64,000 nt of DNA, taken from JBBCJR01 sp037190805. GTDB taxonomy: Bacteria > Pseudomonadota > Alphaproteobacteria > Sphingomonadales > Sphingomonadaceae. Within the stretch, counting starts at the first letter, position 1; the number at the start of each line of letters is the position of its first letter. Positions 1 to 8,112 of this stretch are shown here, piece after piece. The stretch is taken from assembly GCA_037190805.1 (NCBI GenBank), contig JBBCJR010000002.1:62001-126000 (forward strand). The letters are read 5' to 3'. Position numbers and translations under genes: made by a program. Under the pieces are notes generated by a model that had not been told where the DNA came from, ran no database searches, and saw only the letters and a program-made list of their open reading frames with translations.

Positions 1-1
1 A

Positions 2-223
2 ACGGCGGCGTGGATGAAGCAGCATGGCTATCGGTCCTTGCGGATCGTGACCTCGGCCTGGCACATGCCTCGCGCCCGGTTGGAGCTGTCGGCCCGGTTC
101 GGGTCCGATGTCGACCTGATCGAGGATGCCGTGCCAGCCGAACGGGCACCATGGCCCCTGATTCAGGAATATGCCAAATATGTGCTGCGCCTCGTCGCGC
201 TGAAGGCAGGATTTTCGCGATGA
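2..223 (+). CDS. YdcF/SanA-like DUF218 family protein, C-terminal fragment
   Basis: The reading frame is open from the left edge, so only the last 73 or so residues are present. The text RSLRIVTSAWHMPRA is typical of the DUF218 (YdcF/ElyC/SanA) fold, whose members are membrane-associated envelope proteins of poorly defined function, where a conserved S/T-x-x-x-H-x-R stretch lies near the C-terminus. The TGA stop overlaps the plsC ATG (ATGA at 220-223), so the two genes are probably co-translated. The true start lies outside the window. The family call rests on a short fragment. Confidence 0.75.
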   Translation, partial: TAAWMKQHGYRSLRIVTSAWHMPRARLELSARFGSDVDLIEDAVPAERAPWPLIQEYAKYVLRLVALKAGFSR

Positions 224-915
224 TCGCCTGGTTTCGTTCCCTGCTGTTCGCGCTGGTCTTCTACGGCGGCAGCGCGATCATCGTCACGCTGGGGGTGCCG
301 TTCGCGTTCAGCCAGCGCACGCTCATCCCCTATGCCCATGGCTGGGCGCGATTCCATAACTGGTGCGTCCGCTGGCTGCTGGGCATCCGGCTGAAGGTGC
401 ATGGGGAAGTGCCGCGCGGCGCGGTGCTGCTGGCCGCCAAGCATCAGTCGATGTTCGAGACGGTGGCGCTGGTCGCGCTGCTCGATCGCCCGGTCATCGT
501 CCTCAAGGCCGAACTGACGCGCATCGCGCTGTGGGGCTGGATGGCCCAGGTCTATGGCATGATCCCGATCGACCGCGAGGGATCGACCGCGGCCCTGAGA
601 GCCATGCTGAAAGCCGTCGAGGCCGCGCGCGCCAGCGGCCGTCCAGTCGTCATCTTTCCCGAAGGAACGCGCGTCCCACCCGGCACGGAACCGCCTGTCA
701 GAGCCGGCTTTGCGGGCCTATACCGTCATCTTGGCTTGCCGACGGTGACACTGGCGCTGGATAGCGGCCGCCTGTGGCCCCGTCATCGCTTCGTAAAGCA
801 TGCCGGCACCATCCATTTCCGCTTTGGCGAGCCAATCCCCCCCGGTCTGCCGCGCCGCGAGATCGAGGCGATCGTCCACGCGGGCATCAATATCGACCCC
901 GCGACGGGCGTCTGA
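220..915 (+). CDS. plsC: 1-acyl-sn-glycerol-3-phosphate acyltransferase (PlsC family)
   Basis: A 231-residue membrane-bound acyltransferase that would convert lysophosphatidic acid to phosphatidic acid in phospholipid synthesis. A hydrophobic N-terminal segment (about residues 5-28) is followed by the H-x4-acid catalytic motif, here HQSMFE (H75, E80; glutamate replaces the usual aspartate), and the acyl-acceptor motif FPEGTR (146-151). An in-frame extension upstream to position 10 lies inside the preceding gene in another frame. The ATG at 220, which overlaps that gene's stop, is therefore the natural start. folK follows after 1 nt. Confidence 0.9.
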   Translation: MIAWFRSLLFALVFYGGSAIIVTLGVPFAFSQRTLIPYAHGWARFHNWCVRWLLGIRLKVHGEVPRGAVLLAAKHQSMFETVALVALLDRPVIVLKAELTRIALWGWMAQVYGMIPIDREGSTAALRAMLKAVEAARASGRPVVIFPEGTRVPPGTEPPVRAGFAGLYRHLGLPTVTLALDSGRLWPRHRFVKHAGTIHFRFGEPIPPGLPRREIEAIVHAGINIDPATGV

Positions 916-916
916 G

Positions 917-1411
917 ATGGCGGATGACGCGCCACCCGCGCGCTATGTCATCGCGCTGGGGTCGAATCGTCGTCATCATCACCATGGCGGCCCCGCAGCC
1001 GTCCTATCCGCTGCCCTTGCCGTGCTGGAGGCGACGGAGGTGCGCGTCATCGCCCGCTCGCGGATCATCCGCACCCCGGCGCTGGGACCGGCAGGGCGCG
1101 ATTTCGCCAATGCGGTGGCGCTGGTCTCCAGTCCCCTCGATCCGCTGGCGCTTCTCACCCTGGTCAAAGGCATCGAGCGTGCGTTCGGCCGGCGGCGGGG
1201 ACGGCGCTGGGGTGCGCGCGTGCTCGATATCGACCTCATTCTCTGGTCGGGCGGGACATTTCGCTCCCGGTCGCTGGTCATTCCGCACGCCAGCTTGGCA
1301 GAGCGGCGATTCGTTCTCGATCCGCTGGTCGAGGTGGCGGGCGTCTGGCGTCTGCCGGGCACGGCCCTGACGCCACGGCATTTAAGGGCCCGCCTTGCGC
1401 GCAGTCATTGA
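917..1411 (+). CDS. folK: 2-amino-4-hydroxy-6-hydroxymethyldihydropteridine pyrophosphokinase (HPPK)
   Basis: Transfers pyrophosphate from ATP to 6-hydroxymethyl-7,8-dihydropterin in folate synthesis. The 164-residue product has the HPPK N-terminal strand (YVIALGSN) and the signature RRWGARVLDIDLILW, which carries the Mg-binding D-x-D pair, followed by the typical IPHASLAERRFVLDPL stretch. A natural RRHHHH run replaces the usual GDR after GSN. The ATG lies 1 nt after the plsC stop, so the gene reads as the third member of a small plus-strand operon. tRNA-Lys lies about 40 nt downstream. Confidence 0.93.
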   Translation: MADDAPPARYVIALGSNRRHHHHGGPAAVLSAALAVLEATEVRVIARSRIIRTPALGPAGRDFANAVALVSSPLDPLALLTLVKGIERAFGRRRGRRWGARVLDIDLILWSGGTFRSRSLVIPHASLAERRFVLDPLVEVAGVWRLPGTALTPRHLRARLARSH

Positions 1412-1436
1412 CCGGGGCCGCTGCTGTTTCTAGTGA
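1408..1436 (+). promoter_or_regulatory. Putative promoter of tRNA-Lys
   Basis: TTGACC (1408-1413) and TAGTGA (1431-1436) are separated by 17 nt and sit 14 nt before the first tRNA base, a sigma-70-like arrangement overlapping the end of folK. The -10 match is only moderate and no start-site data exist. Confidence 0.3.
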
Positions 1437-1449
1437 GGCGCCGCGTCAC

Positions 1450-1525
1450 GGGCTCGTAGCTCAGTCGGTAGAGCAACGGACTTTTAATCTGTAGGTCCCG
1501 GGTTCGAATCCCGGCGAGCCCACCA
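1450..1525 (+). tRNA. tRNA-Lys (anticodon UUU)
   Basis: A complete 76-nt cloverleaf can be folded by eye: 7-bp acceptor (GGGCTCG with CGAGCCC), D arm (GCTC/GAGC), anticodon arm ACGGA-CTTTTAA-TCTGT with anticodon TTT, variable AGGTC, T arm CCGGG-TTCGAAT-CCCGG, discriminator A and an encoded CCA end. The adjoining 30 nt downstream are AT-rich. No integrase or attachment-site duplication is visible beside it. Confidence 0.97.
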
Positions 1526-1571
1526 CGCGACAAAAATATCATTATTAATCAATGAATTGGCTGTCACCGAC

Positions 1572-1991
1572 TTAGTCGGTCGACGGTCTGGTGCGCATCG
1601 CCTTGACCGCGCCGCGCCGTCCCTTGGCCTCCATCCGCCGAACCTTCGACCCCAGGGTGGCGCGGGTCGCCTTTCTGGGCTTGGGGCGTTCCCCGGCGCG
1701 ACGGATCAGGTCGATCAGCCGGTCCAGCGCATCGCGCCGGTTCATTTCCTGACTGCGGTGGCTCTGTGCGAACAGCACGAGCACGCCGTCCTGCGTCACC
1801 CGGCTGCCAGCGAGGCGCGCGAGGCGGCCCTTGACGTCGGGAGCCAGGGTCAGCGACCCACCGATGTCAAAGCGTAGCTCGATAGCGGTGGAGGTCCGAT
1901 TGACGTGCTGGCCGCCCGGCCCGCTCGCCCGCGCGGCGCGCCAGTCCAACTCGTCGGGGTCGAGCACGATGCCGGGCATGATGGGAATCAT
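1572..1991 (-). CDS. arfB: Alternative ribosome-rescue factor ArfB (peptidyl-tRNA hydrolase)
   Basis: A 139-residue release-factor-like protein that hydrolyses peptidyl-tRNA on ribosomes stalled at the 3' end of mRNA. The catalytic GGQ lies at residues 26-28 within SGPGGQHVNRTSTAIELRFD. The C-terminal tail is strongly basic (R/K-rich from about residue 100), as expected for the part that enters the mRNA channel. The length matches the ArfB/YaeJ family and is far shorter than RF1 or RF2. Divergent from bioB across 76 nt. Confidence 0.93.
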   Translation of the reverse strand: MIPIMPGIVLDPDELDWRAARASGPGGQHVNRTSTAIELRFDIGGSLTLAPDVKGRLARLAGSRVTQDGVLVLFAQSHRSQEMNRRDALDRLIDLIRRAGERPKPRKATRATLGSKVRRMEAKGRRGAVKAMRTRPSTD

Positions 1992-2067
1992 CCGTTGCCA
2001 ATAGCGCGATTGTCGCCGTGGTGCATCATCGCTAGAGCCGACACGATCCGAGACGGAGACTTGCCTT

Positions 2068-3075
2068 TTGACCCGTACCGACTGGACCCGAGCCGAAATC
2101 GCGGCATTGTTCGACCTGCCCTTCGCTGATCTGCTGCTTCAGGCGCAAACGGTCCATCGCGCAAATCACCAGCCCAATGCCGTCCAGCTGTCGACGCTGC
2201 TGTCGATCAAGACCGGCGGCTGTGCGGAGGATTGCGGCTATTGCAGTCAGAGCGCCCATGCCGACAGCGGGGTCAAGGCGGGAAAGCTGATGGATGTCGA
2301 CTTGGTCGTCGAGGCGGCCCGCGCCGCTGCGGACGGGGGCGCCGACCGGTTCTGCATGGGCGCGGCATGGCGCGAGCCCAAGGACCGCGACATGGACGCG
2401 CTGTGCGAGATGGTGCGGCGCGTGAAGGCGCTGGGTCTCGACACCTGCATGACGCTGGGCATGCTGACCGACGCACAGGCGGCGCGTCTCTCCGAGGCGG
2501 GGTTGGATTACTACAACCACAACCTCGACACCTCGCCTGAATATTATGGGGAGGTCATCACCACGCGCACCTATGCCGACCGGCTGGCGACGCTGGAGCG
2601 TGTGCGCGGGGCGGGTATTGCGGTGTGCTGCGGCGGTATCGTCGGCATGGGCGAATCGCGCGCCGACCGGGTGGGATTCATCCATGCGCTGGCGACGCTG
2701 CCGACCCATCCTGAAAGCGTTCCGATCAACGCCCTCGTGCCCGTGCCGGGAACAGTGATGGGCGAACTGCTGCGTGATGTGGTCCGGATCGACGACATCG
2801 AGTTCGCACGGACCGTGGGGGTCGCGCGCATCACCATGCCCGGGTCGATCGTGCGGCTGTCGGCGGGGCGCGAAAGTCTGTCGGAAGCCGCGCAGGCCTT
2901 GTGCTTTCTGGCGGGCGCCAATTCGATCTTTACCGGCGACCAGTTGCTGACGACAGGCAATGCCGGAAGCGACGCTGACGCTCGCCTGCTGGACAAGCTG
3001 GGCATGAAACCGGCCACAGGCGACGCGGCCATGCAGGAAGTGTTTAACAATGACGGTCTAGATGCTGCCGCCTGA
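2068..3075 (+). CDS. bioB: Biotin synthase
   Basis: Radical-SAM enzyme that inserts sulfur into dethiobiotin. The CxxxCxxC cluster motif is at residues 52-59 (CAEDCGYC), followed by SQSAHADSGVKAG and the later YYNHNLDTSPEYY segment typical of BioB. Length (335) is normal. The start is TTG at 2068, supported by GGAG at 2055-2058; the next in-frame ATG lies beyond the cluster motif. No bioA, bioD or bioF lies nearby. The next gene follows after 19 nt, so co-transcription is likely. Confidence 0.93.
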   Translation: MTRTDWTRAEIAALFDLPFADLLLQAQTVHRANHQPNAVQLSTLLSIKTGGCAEDCGYCSQSAHADSGVKAGKLMDVDLVVEAARAAADGGADRFCMGAAWREPKDRDMDALCEMVRRVKALGLDTCMTLGMLTDAQAARLSEAGLDYYNHNLDTSPEYYGEVITTRTYADRLATLERVRGAGIAVCCGGIVGMGESRADRVGFIHALATLPTHPESVPINALVPVPGTVMGELLRDVVRIDDIEFARTVGVARITMPGSIVRLSAGRESLSEAAQALCFLAGANSIFTGDQLLTTGNAGSDADARLLDKLGMKPATGDAAMQEVFNNDGLDAAA

Positions 3076-3094
3076 GCAAGCATAGGGAGTGACC

Positions 3095-4372
3095 ATGGCC
3101 CTCAACCCCGCCTCGAAGGTCGCCGTGATCGGCCTCGGCTATGTCGGACTGCCACTGGCGGTGGCGCTGGCCAAGGCGTTCGACGTCGTCGGCATCGACA
3201 TTGACGAGGGACGCGTCGCCGAACTGCGTGCTGGCCACGATCGGACGCGCGAGATCGACCGGGCAGGACTGGAGGCATCCAGCCTTGGCCTGTCGACCGA
3301 TATCGAGGCGGCGCGCGGCGCCGATATCATCGTCGTTACCGTGCCGACGCCGGTCGATAGCGCCAACCAGCCCGACCTCGGCCCGGTGATCGGCGCCACC
3401 CGCAGCCTGGCGACGGTGCTGGACGCGGGGCGGGGGACCATCGTCGTCTATGAGAGCACGGTCTATCCCGGCGTGACCGAGGAGATCTGTGGTCCCGAGA
3501 TCGAACGCATCAGTGGCCTCAGGCGCGGGGTCGATTTCCGGCTTGGCTATAGCCCGGAACGGATCAACCCCGGCGACCGGGAGCATACCGTCGACCGCAT
3601 CATCAAGGTGGTCGCGGGCGAGGATGATGCCGTCACCGACATTCTGTGCGACCTTTACGGCGCCGCGACCACGGGCGGCACGTTCCGGGCGGCGTCGATC
3701 AAGGCGGCCGAGGCGGCCAAGGTGATCGAGAACGCCCAGCGCGACATCAACATCGCCTTCATGAACGAAATCACCCAGATTTTCTCGAAACTCGATATCT
3801 CGATCCACGATGTCCTGGCCGCAGCGGGGACGAAGTGGAACTTTCTGCCCTTCGTGCCAGGCCTGGTCGGGGGCCACTGCATCGGTGTCGACCCTTATTA
3901 TCTCAGCTACAAGGCGCTTCAGCTCGGACATTTGCCGCGCGTCATCCTCGCCGGCCGCTCCATCAACGACGGCATGGGCAGCTGGGTGGCCGACCAGATC
4001 CACGACCGGCTGCGCCGTCCGGCCCGCATTCTGGTGCTGGGCCTCACCTTCAAGGAGAATGTTCCCGATCTTAGGAACAGCCGGGTCGTGGACGTGATCC
4101 GTCGACTGGACTGGCTGGGGCATGACGTCACCGTCCACGACCCGCTCGCCGATGCCGCGGAGGCCGCCCATGAATATGATCTGGGTCTGAGCGCCGACGC
4201 GCTGGACGGCCAGTATGACGCGGTGCTGCTGGCCGTCGCGCATGATGCCTATCGCGCCTTGTCTCCGGACCGCATTGCCGGCCTGGTCGACGGCAAGGGG
4301 CTGGTGGCGGACCTAAAAGGCATGTTGCGGGGCCGCGACCTGCCGGCCGGCGTCTCGCGCTGGAGCCTCTGA
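3095..4372 (+). CDS. Nucleotide sugar dehydrogenase (TviB/WbpO-like UDP-HexNAc 6-dehydrogenase)
   Basis: A 425-residue UDP-sugar dehydrogenase: N-terminal NAD-binding GLGYVGLP (13-20), a YSPERINPGD segment, the catalytic-cysteine motif GGHCIGVDPYYL (C262) and a C-terminal UDP-binding domain starting near LGLTFKENVPDLRNS. These features resemble the TviB/WbpO branch (UDP-N-acetylhexosamine to uronic acid) more than UDP-glucose dehydrogenase. Substrate is inferred. ATG at 3095 is preferred over an in-frame GTG at 3089 because AGGGAG (3084-3089) then has proper spacing. It stands alone, without polysaccharide genes around it. Confidence 0.82.
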   Translation: MALNPASKVAVIGLGYVGLPLAVALAKAFDVVGIDIDEGRVAELRAGHDRTREIDRAGLEASSLGLSTDIEAARGADIIVVTVPTPVDSANQPDLGPVIGATRSLATVLDAGRGTIVVYESTVYPGVTEEICGPEIERISGLRRGVDFRLGYSPERINPGDREHTVDRIIKVVAGEDDAVTDILCDLYGAATTGGTFRAASIKAAEAAKVIENAQRDINIAFMNEITQIFSKLDISIHDVLAAAGTKWNFLPFVPGLVGGHCIGVDPYYLSYKALQLGHLPRVILAGRSINDGMGSWVADQIHDRLRRPARILVLGLTFKENVPDLRNSRVVDVIRRLDWLGHDVTVHDPLADAAEAAHEYDLGLSADALDGQYDAVLLAVAHDAYRALSPDRIAGLVDGKGLVADLKGMLRGRDLPAGVSRWSL

Positions 4373-4433
4373 CCCCTCGACAAGCGCGGGTTCAGGGCCC
4401 ACATGCGAGGCCATGTCAGCAAAGGGTGATCGA

Positions 4434-5045
4434 ATGGCGGGCGGATGCGGCGATCATGACCACGAACCGCAGGAGCGGGACGTGGGCGTGCCGGACGCGG
4501 TGCTGGACGCGATCCGCACGCTGATCGCCTGGGCCGGCGACGATCCCGCGCGCGAGGGCCTGATCGACACGCCTGGCCGGGTGGCGAGGGCGTGGAAGGA
4601 ATATTGTCAGGGCTATGGCAGCGATCCCGGCCTGCACCTGTCGCGGACCTTCGAGGAAGTGGGCGGCTATGACGAGATCGTCCTTTTGCGGGACATTCCG
4701 TTCCAGTCGCATTGCGAACATCATATGGCGCCGATCATCGGCAAAGCGCATATCGCCTATCTGCCGCGCGACCGGGTGGTGGGCATCTCCAAGCTGGCCC
4801 GTGTTCTCCACGGTTTCGCCCGCCGCCTCCAGGTCCAGGAGCGGCTGACTGCCGAGGTTGCCGACTGCATCTGGGAGCATCTCAATCCGATCGGTGTCGC
4901 CGTGGTGATTGAAGCGAGCCACGCCTGCATGACCGCGCGTGGCGTGCGCACGCCCGGCGTTGCAATGACCACCAGCCGAATGATGGGCGTGTTCCGCGAT
5001 GATGAGCGCTCGCGCCGCGAAGTGCTGGCGCTGATGGGGTATTGA
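4434..5045 (+). CDS. folE: GTP cyclohydrolase I
   Basis: First step of folate/pterin synthesis: GTP to 7,8-dihydroneopterin triphosphate. Zinc ligands are visible in CEHH (94-97) and in SHACMTARGV (C165), and the family end MTTSRMMGVFRDD...REVLALM is present. The ATG at 4434 (203 aa) has AAGGG about 7 nt upstream. An in-frame ATG at 4413 has only a GAGG too close to it and adds seven unconserved residues. Same strand as the preceding dehydrogenase with a 61-nt gap. Confidence 0.94.
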   Translation: MAGGCGDHDHEPQERDVGVPDAVLDAIRTLIAWAGDDPAREGLIDTPGRVARAWKEYCQGYGSDPGLHLSRTFEEVGGYDEIVLLRDIPFQSHCEHHMAPIIGKAHIAYLPRDRVVGISKLARVLHGFARRLQVQERLTAEVADCIWEHLNPIGVAVVIEASHACMTARGVRTPGVAMTTSRMMGVFRDDERSRREVLALMGY

Positions 5046-5187
5046 GAGCGTCTGCGTTGACGCCACGGCGGGCTCGCGCCATTATTTCGATGTCGATCCG
5101 ATCGGTGCAAGATCGCTGACGCCATGGGCGTGTACGATCGATTGGTGGACTGCGCGCATCAGCGATTGAGAGCCGGGGAGCAGGGGC

Positions 5188-6009
5188 ATGGAATTTCTGA
5201 TTTTCCTTATACTTATCGCCGCTGTCCTGTGGTGGGCGATCGGCCTCTACAACCGCTTGCGTCTGCGCTCCGAAGCAGTGAAGCGGGCCCAGTCGAATCT
5301 GGTGGGCGAGCTCAAGAAGCGCGCGACCCTCGCGAATCAGCTGATCGAGGTGTGCAAAGGCTATGGCGATCATGAAAAGCTGACGCACTTGGCGGCGGCG
5401 CGCACGGTGGATGCCGAAGCTGATCCTTCGGTCCTCGCACGGGCGACCAGCAACGTCCTGGCCGGCATCAATCTCGTTGCCGATCGTTTCCCCGAACTCA
5501 AGGCCAACGAAACCTATCGCAAGCTGATGGACCAGCTCCAGACGATCGAGAATGACGTCCAGACAAAGCGCGAAGCGCTGAATGCCGAGGTCGAGGTCTA
5601 TAACAGCTTTCGCGCCAGCTTCCCCGCCGTGCTCATCGCCGGCAATCTCGGTTTTCCCGAAGCGCCCTATTTCTCCGCCGACGAAGCGGGGTTGCAGGAA
5701 GGCGCGCTGTTCCGGACCGACGACGGCGCGATCCTGCGCGATCAGTTCGCGCGCATCGGCAAGGGCGTCGGCAACGCTACCCGTCAGCTCGGCAACCATG
5801 CTGCCGATGCGATCCAGTCGGCTCGCACCGCGGCGCAGAATGCCGCCGAAGCGCGTAATGCCGCGGCCGCTAGCGATGGTGCGGCTCCGGCTGTCGCGGT
5901 GGCCGAAGCGGGGGATGTCGGCGGCGGTGACGGGGTGGAGACCGCCGACGTAGCGATCCTGCCGGCCACGACTGACGAGGGCAAGGCGACGGGCGGTTCG
6001 GCTGCCTGA
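5188..6009 (+). CDS. lemA: LemA family protein with a long Ala-rich tail
   Basis: N-terminal transmembrane segment (about residues 2-20, FLIFLILIAAVLWWAIGLY) followed by the LemA helical core: YNRL, AQSNLVGELKKRATLANQLIEV and LMDQLQTIENDVQTKREALN. LemA proteins are membrane-anchored helical-bundle proteins of unknown biochemical role. At 273 residues it exceeds the usual 185-200. From about residue 195 it carries a low-complexity Ala/Gly/Asp/Glu-rich tail unlikely to be folded. The ATG at 5188 follows GGGGAGCAGGGGC. Convergent with the pterin dehydratase; the 3' ends are 8 nt apart. Confidence 0.88.
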   Translation: MEFLIFLILIAAVLWWAIGLYNRLRLRSEAVKRAQSNLVGELKKRATLANQLIEVCKGYGDHEKLTHLAAARTVDAEADPSVLARATSNVLAGINLVADRFPELKANETYRKLMDQLQTIENDVQTKREALNAEVEVYNSFRASFPAVLIAGNLGFPEAPYFSADEAGLQEGALFRTDDGAILRDQFARIGKGVGNATRQLGNHAADAIQSARTAAQNAAEARNAAAASDGAAPAVAVAEAGDVGGGDGVETADVAILPATTDEGKATGGSAA

Positions 6010-6017
6010 AGCCCTCC

Positions 6018-6326
6018 TCAGCGCGCTGTGGGGGCCGTGATCAGCTGATTGATGGCGTTGGCCAGATCGACGTCGCGGTGGGACAGGCCATCGGCGTCGT
6101 GGGTGGTCAGCGCGATATCGACGCGGTTCCACACATTCGACCATTCGGGGTGGTGATCGGCCTTCTCGGCCAGTAACGCCACGCGCGTCATGAAGCCGAA
6201 TGCTTCGACGAAATCGGCGAAGCGGAAGCTGCGGACCAGTGCGTCGCGTGCCGCATCATGATGCCAGTCGGGCAGCGCGGCCAGCGCCGCGTTCCGCTCC
6301 GCTTCGGTCAGTCGTGCCACGGCCAT
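6018..6326 (-). CDS. 4a-hydroxytetrahydrobiopterin dehydratase (PCD/DCoH family)
   Basis: A 102-residue pterin-4a-carbinolamine dehydratase. The active-site pattern is ADHHPEWSNVWNRVDIALTTHD, seen around residues 57-77, and the fold-typical RSFRFADFVEAFGFM precedes it. It recycles oxidised pterin cofactors. Its ATG overlaps the thiSG stop (TGATG), so the two are translationally coupled although the pathways differ. A longer in-frame ORF extends upstream, but it is only the shadow of thiSG; the family begins near MAVARLTEAE. Confidence 0.9.
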   Translation of the reverse strand: MAVARLTEAERNAALAALPDWHHDAARDALVRSFRFADFVEAFGFMTRVALLAEKADHHPEWSNVWNRVDIALTTHDADGLSHRDVDLANAINQLITAPTAR

Positions 6327-7336
6327 CAGATCAACCCCGCCAGCGGACTGGACGGATCTGCATATAGCCGCCGACCCATCCGTCCGGCCAGATAGGCCAG
6401 GCGACCCGCTTCGACGCCGGCGCGCATCGCCCGCGCCATCATCACCGGGTCCTTCGCTTCGGCGATCGCAGTGTTCATCAGGACTCCTTCGCAACCCAGC
6501 TCCATCGCCACTGCCGCATCGGACGCGGTGCCGACCCCGGCATCGACCAACACGGGCACAGTCGCGCCCTCCACGATCAGGCGGATCGTCACCCGGTTCT
6601 GGATGCCAAGGCCGGAACCGATCGGCGCGCCCAGCGGCATGATAGCGACGGCGCCCGCGTCCTCCAGCCGTTTCGCGGCGATGGGATCGTCGGTGCAATA
6701 GACCATCGGCTCAAACCCTTCCTTGGCCAGGATCTCGGTCGCACGCACGGTTTCGATCATGTCGGGGTAGAGGGTTCGCGCCTCGCCCAGCACTTCCAGC
6801 TTGACCAGCGTCCAGCCTCCCGCCTCACGGGCCAGCCTGAGCGTGCGGATCGCATCCTCCGCCGTGAAGCAGCCGGCGGTGTTGGGCAGATAGGTGATCT
6901 TCTTCGGGTCGATATAGTCGGTCAGAATCGGCGCCTTGGGGTCGGCGACATTGACCCGGCGCACGGCGACCGTGACGATTTCCGCCCCCGCTGCTTCGAC
7001 CGCGGCGGCATTCTGGGTGAAATCACGATACTTTCCGGTGCCGACGATCAGCCGCGACCGGAAGCTGCGTCCCGCCACCGTCCAGCGGTCGTCGTGATCG
7101 GTCTCCGCCACCACATGATCGCCGCCGCCCACGAAATGAACGATCTCCAGCTCATCGCCGTCCTCGAGCGTGACGTCGGCATAGGTCGAGCGGGGGATCA
7201 CGGCGAGGTTGCGCTCCACCGCCACCTTGGCCGGATCGAGGCCGAGGCTGGCGGTCAGTTCGGCGAGCGTGGTGCCGGCGGCAGCCCGCCGGGATTCTCC
7301 GTTCACACGCAGCGAGATCATCGGAATTTCGGTCAT
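6326..7336 (-). CDS. thiG: Fused sulfur carrier protein ThiS / thiazole synthase ThiG
   Basis: Residues 1 to about 70 form a ThiS ubiquitin-like domain (VNGESRRAAAGTTLAELTAS, ending EIVHFVGGGDH). The rest is ThiG (FRSRLIVGTGKYRDFTQNAAA, the DYIDPKKITYLPNTAGCFTAEDA region, PLGAPIGSGLGIQN), which makes the thiazole phosphate of thiamine. In separate ThiS the terminal Gly-Gly becomes a thiocarboxylate; here it is internal. The fusion is annotated in other alphaproteobacteria. The start is set at MTEIP (7336); the upstream in-frame extension is unlike ThiS. No thiE, thiF or thiO is in the window. Confidence 0.9.
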   Translation of the reverse strand: MTEIPMISLRVNGESRRAAAGTTLAELTASLGLDPAKVAVERNLAVIPRSTYADVTLEDGDELEIVHFVGGGDHVVAETDHDDRWTVAGRSFRSRLIVGTGKYRDFTQNAAAVEAAGAEIVTVAVRRVNVADPKAPILTDYIDPKKITYLPNTAGCFTAEDAIRTLRLAREAGGWTLVKLEVLGEARTLYPDMIETVRATEILAKEGFEPMVYCTDDPIAAKRLEDAGAVAIMPLGAPIGSGLGIQNRVTIRLIVEGATVPVLVDAGVGTASDAAVAMELGCEGVLMNTAIAEAKDPVMMARAMRAGVEAGRLAYLAGRMGRRLYADPSSPLAGLI

Positions 7337-7530
7337 GGCAGCGCTTGTATGCCGGTTGTCCGGCGCATGCCACCCCCGCAAGACGCTGTTGCATTTATAC
7401 CACGATACGAGGGCAATGGGCCACATTGCAGCAACCATTCAGGATCGCTGTGGTTCTAGAGCCTGATCGCGTTCCGGTCGAAACGGGGGCGGGCCGCGAT
7501 TTGATAAGTTCTGCGTCAAAGGAGCATTTT

Positions 7531-8091
7531 ATGCGCAAGTTTTTCCTGGCAGCCGTCGCTGCCGCTGTCCTTCCCGTTGCGGCTCACGCCCAGGACACTG
7601 CACCTGACGGCTCGGCGGCCTTCGGTATCGAGCCGTATGTCGGCGTGCTTGGCGGCTATCACCTGTTCGACCGGGGTAGCGAGTTCGGCACCGGCACCAC
7701 CGGCTTCCGGGGTCCGAAGGGCGCGCTGATCAGCGGCATCGCCGGCGTCAACGCGCCGCTTGGTCCGCTGGTCGTAGGCGTTGAAGGCAACGCCACCTAT
7801 GGTTTCAAGGACATCGACTGGGAATATGGTGTCCGTGGCCGCGCGGGTGTGCGCGCCGGTGACAGCGGCCTGGTGTTCGTGTCCGCGGGCTATCAGTGGG
7901 TGAACACCGAGAACGCGCGCGGTTTCGGCGATCGCAAGGACTGGATTTATGGGGTCGGCGTCGAGGTCGGGCCCAAGGACATCGGTCTTGGCGGTATCAC
8001 CGGCAATGCCGGCCCGCGCATCCGTCTCCAGGCCGAAACCTACGATTTCGACAGCATCCGTCCGATGGCGGGCGTCGTCTTCCACTTCTGA
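7531..8091 (+). CDS. Small outer-membrane beta-barrel protein (opacity-protein-like)
   Basis: A 186-residue secreted protein with a clear signal peptide (MRKFFLAAVAAAVLPVAAHA, cleavage after AHA) followed by alternating strands rich in Gly and aromatic residues (YVGVLGGYHLF, GVRGRAGVRAG, FVSAGYQWV). It ends VVFHF, with the terminal Phe used for BAM insertion. This resembles the OmpA-like/Opa small-barrel families with about eight strands; function cannot be assigned. The ATG at 7531 has AAAGGAG 6 nt upstream. A strong terminator follows. Divergent from thiSG. Confidence 0.75.
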   Translation: MRKFFLAAVAAAVLPVAAHAQDTAPDGSAAFGIEPYVGVLGGYHLFDRGSEFGTGTTGFRGPKGALISGIAGVNAPLGPLVVGVEGNATYGFKDIDWEYGVRGRAGVRAGDSGLVFVSAGYQWVNTENARGFGDRKDWIYGVGVEVGPKDIGLGGITGNAGPRIRLQAETYDFDSIRPMAGVVFHF

Positions 8092-8112
8092 TCATTTCAG
8101 CGGGAATGACGG

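Noticed and set aside
967..990. HHHH run in FolK as a cloning tag
   Set aside because: It lies inside the chain, in the loop after GSN, within an ordinary chromosomal gene order; a natural sequence is the simpler reading.
1526..1571. AT-rich stretch next to tRNA-Lys as an integration scar
   Set aside because: No integrase, no direct repeat of the tRNA end and no foreign-looking gene nearby.
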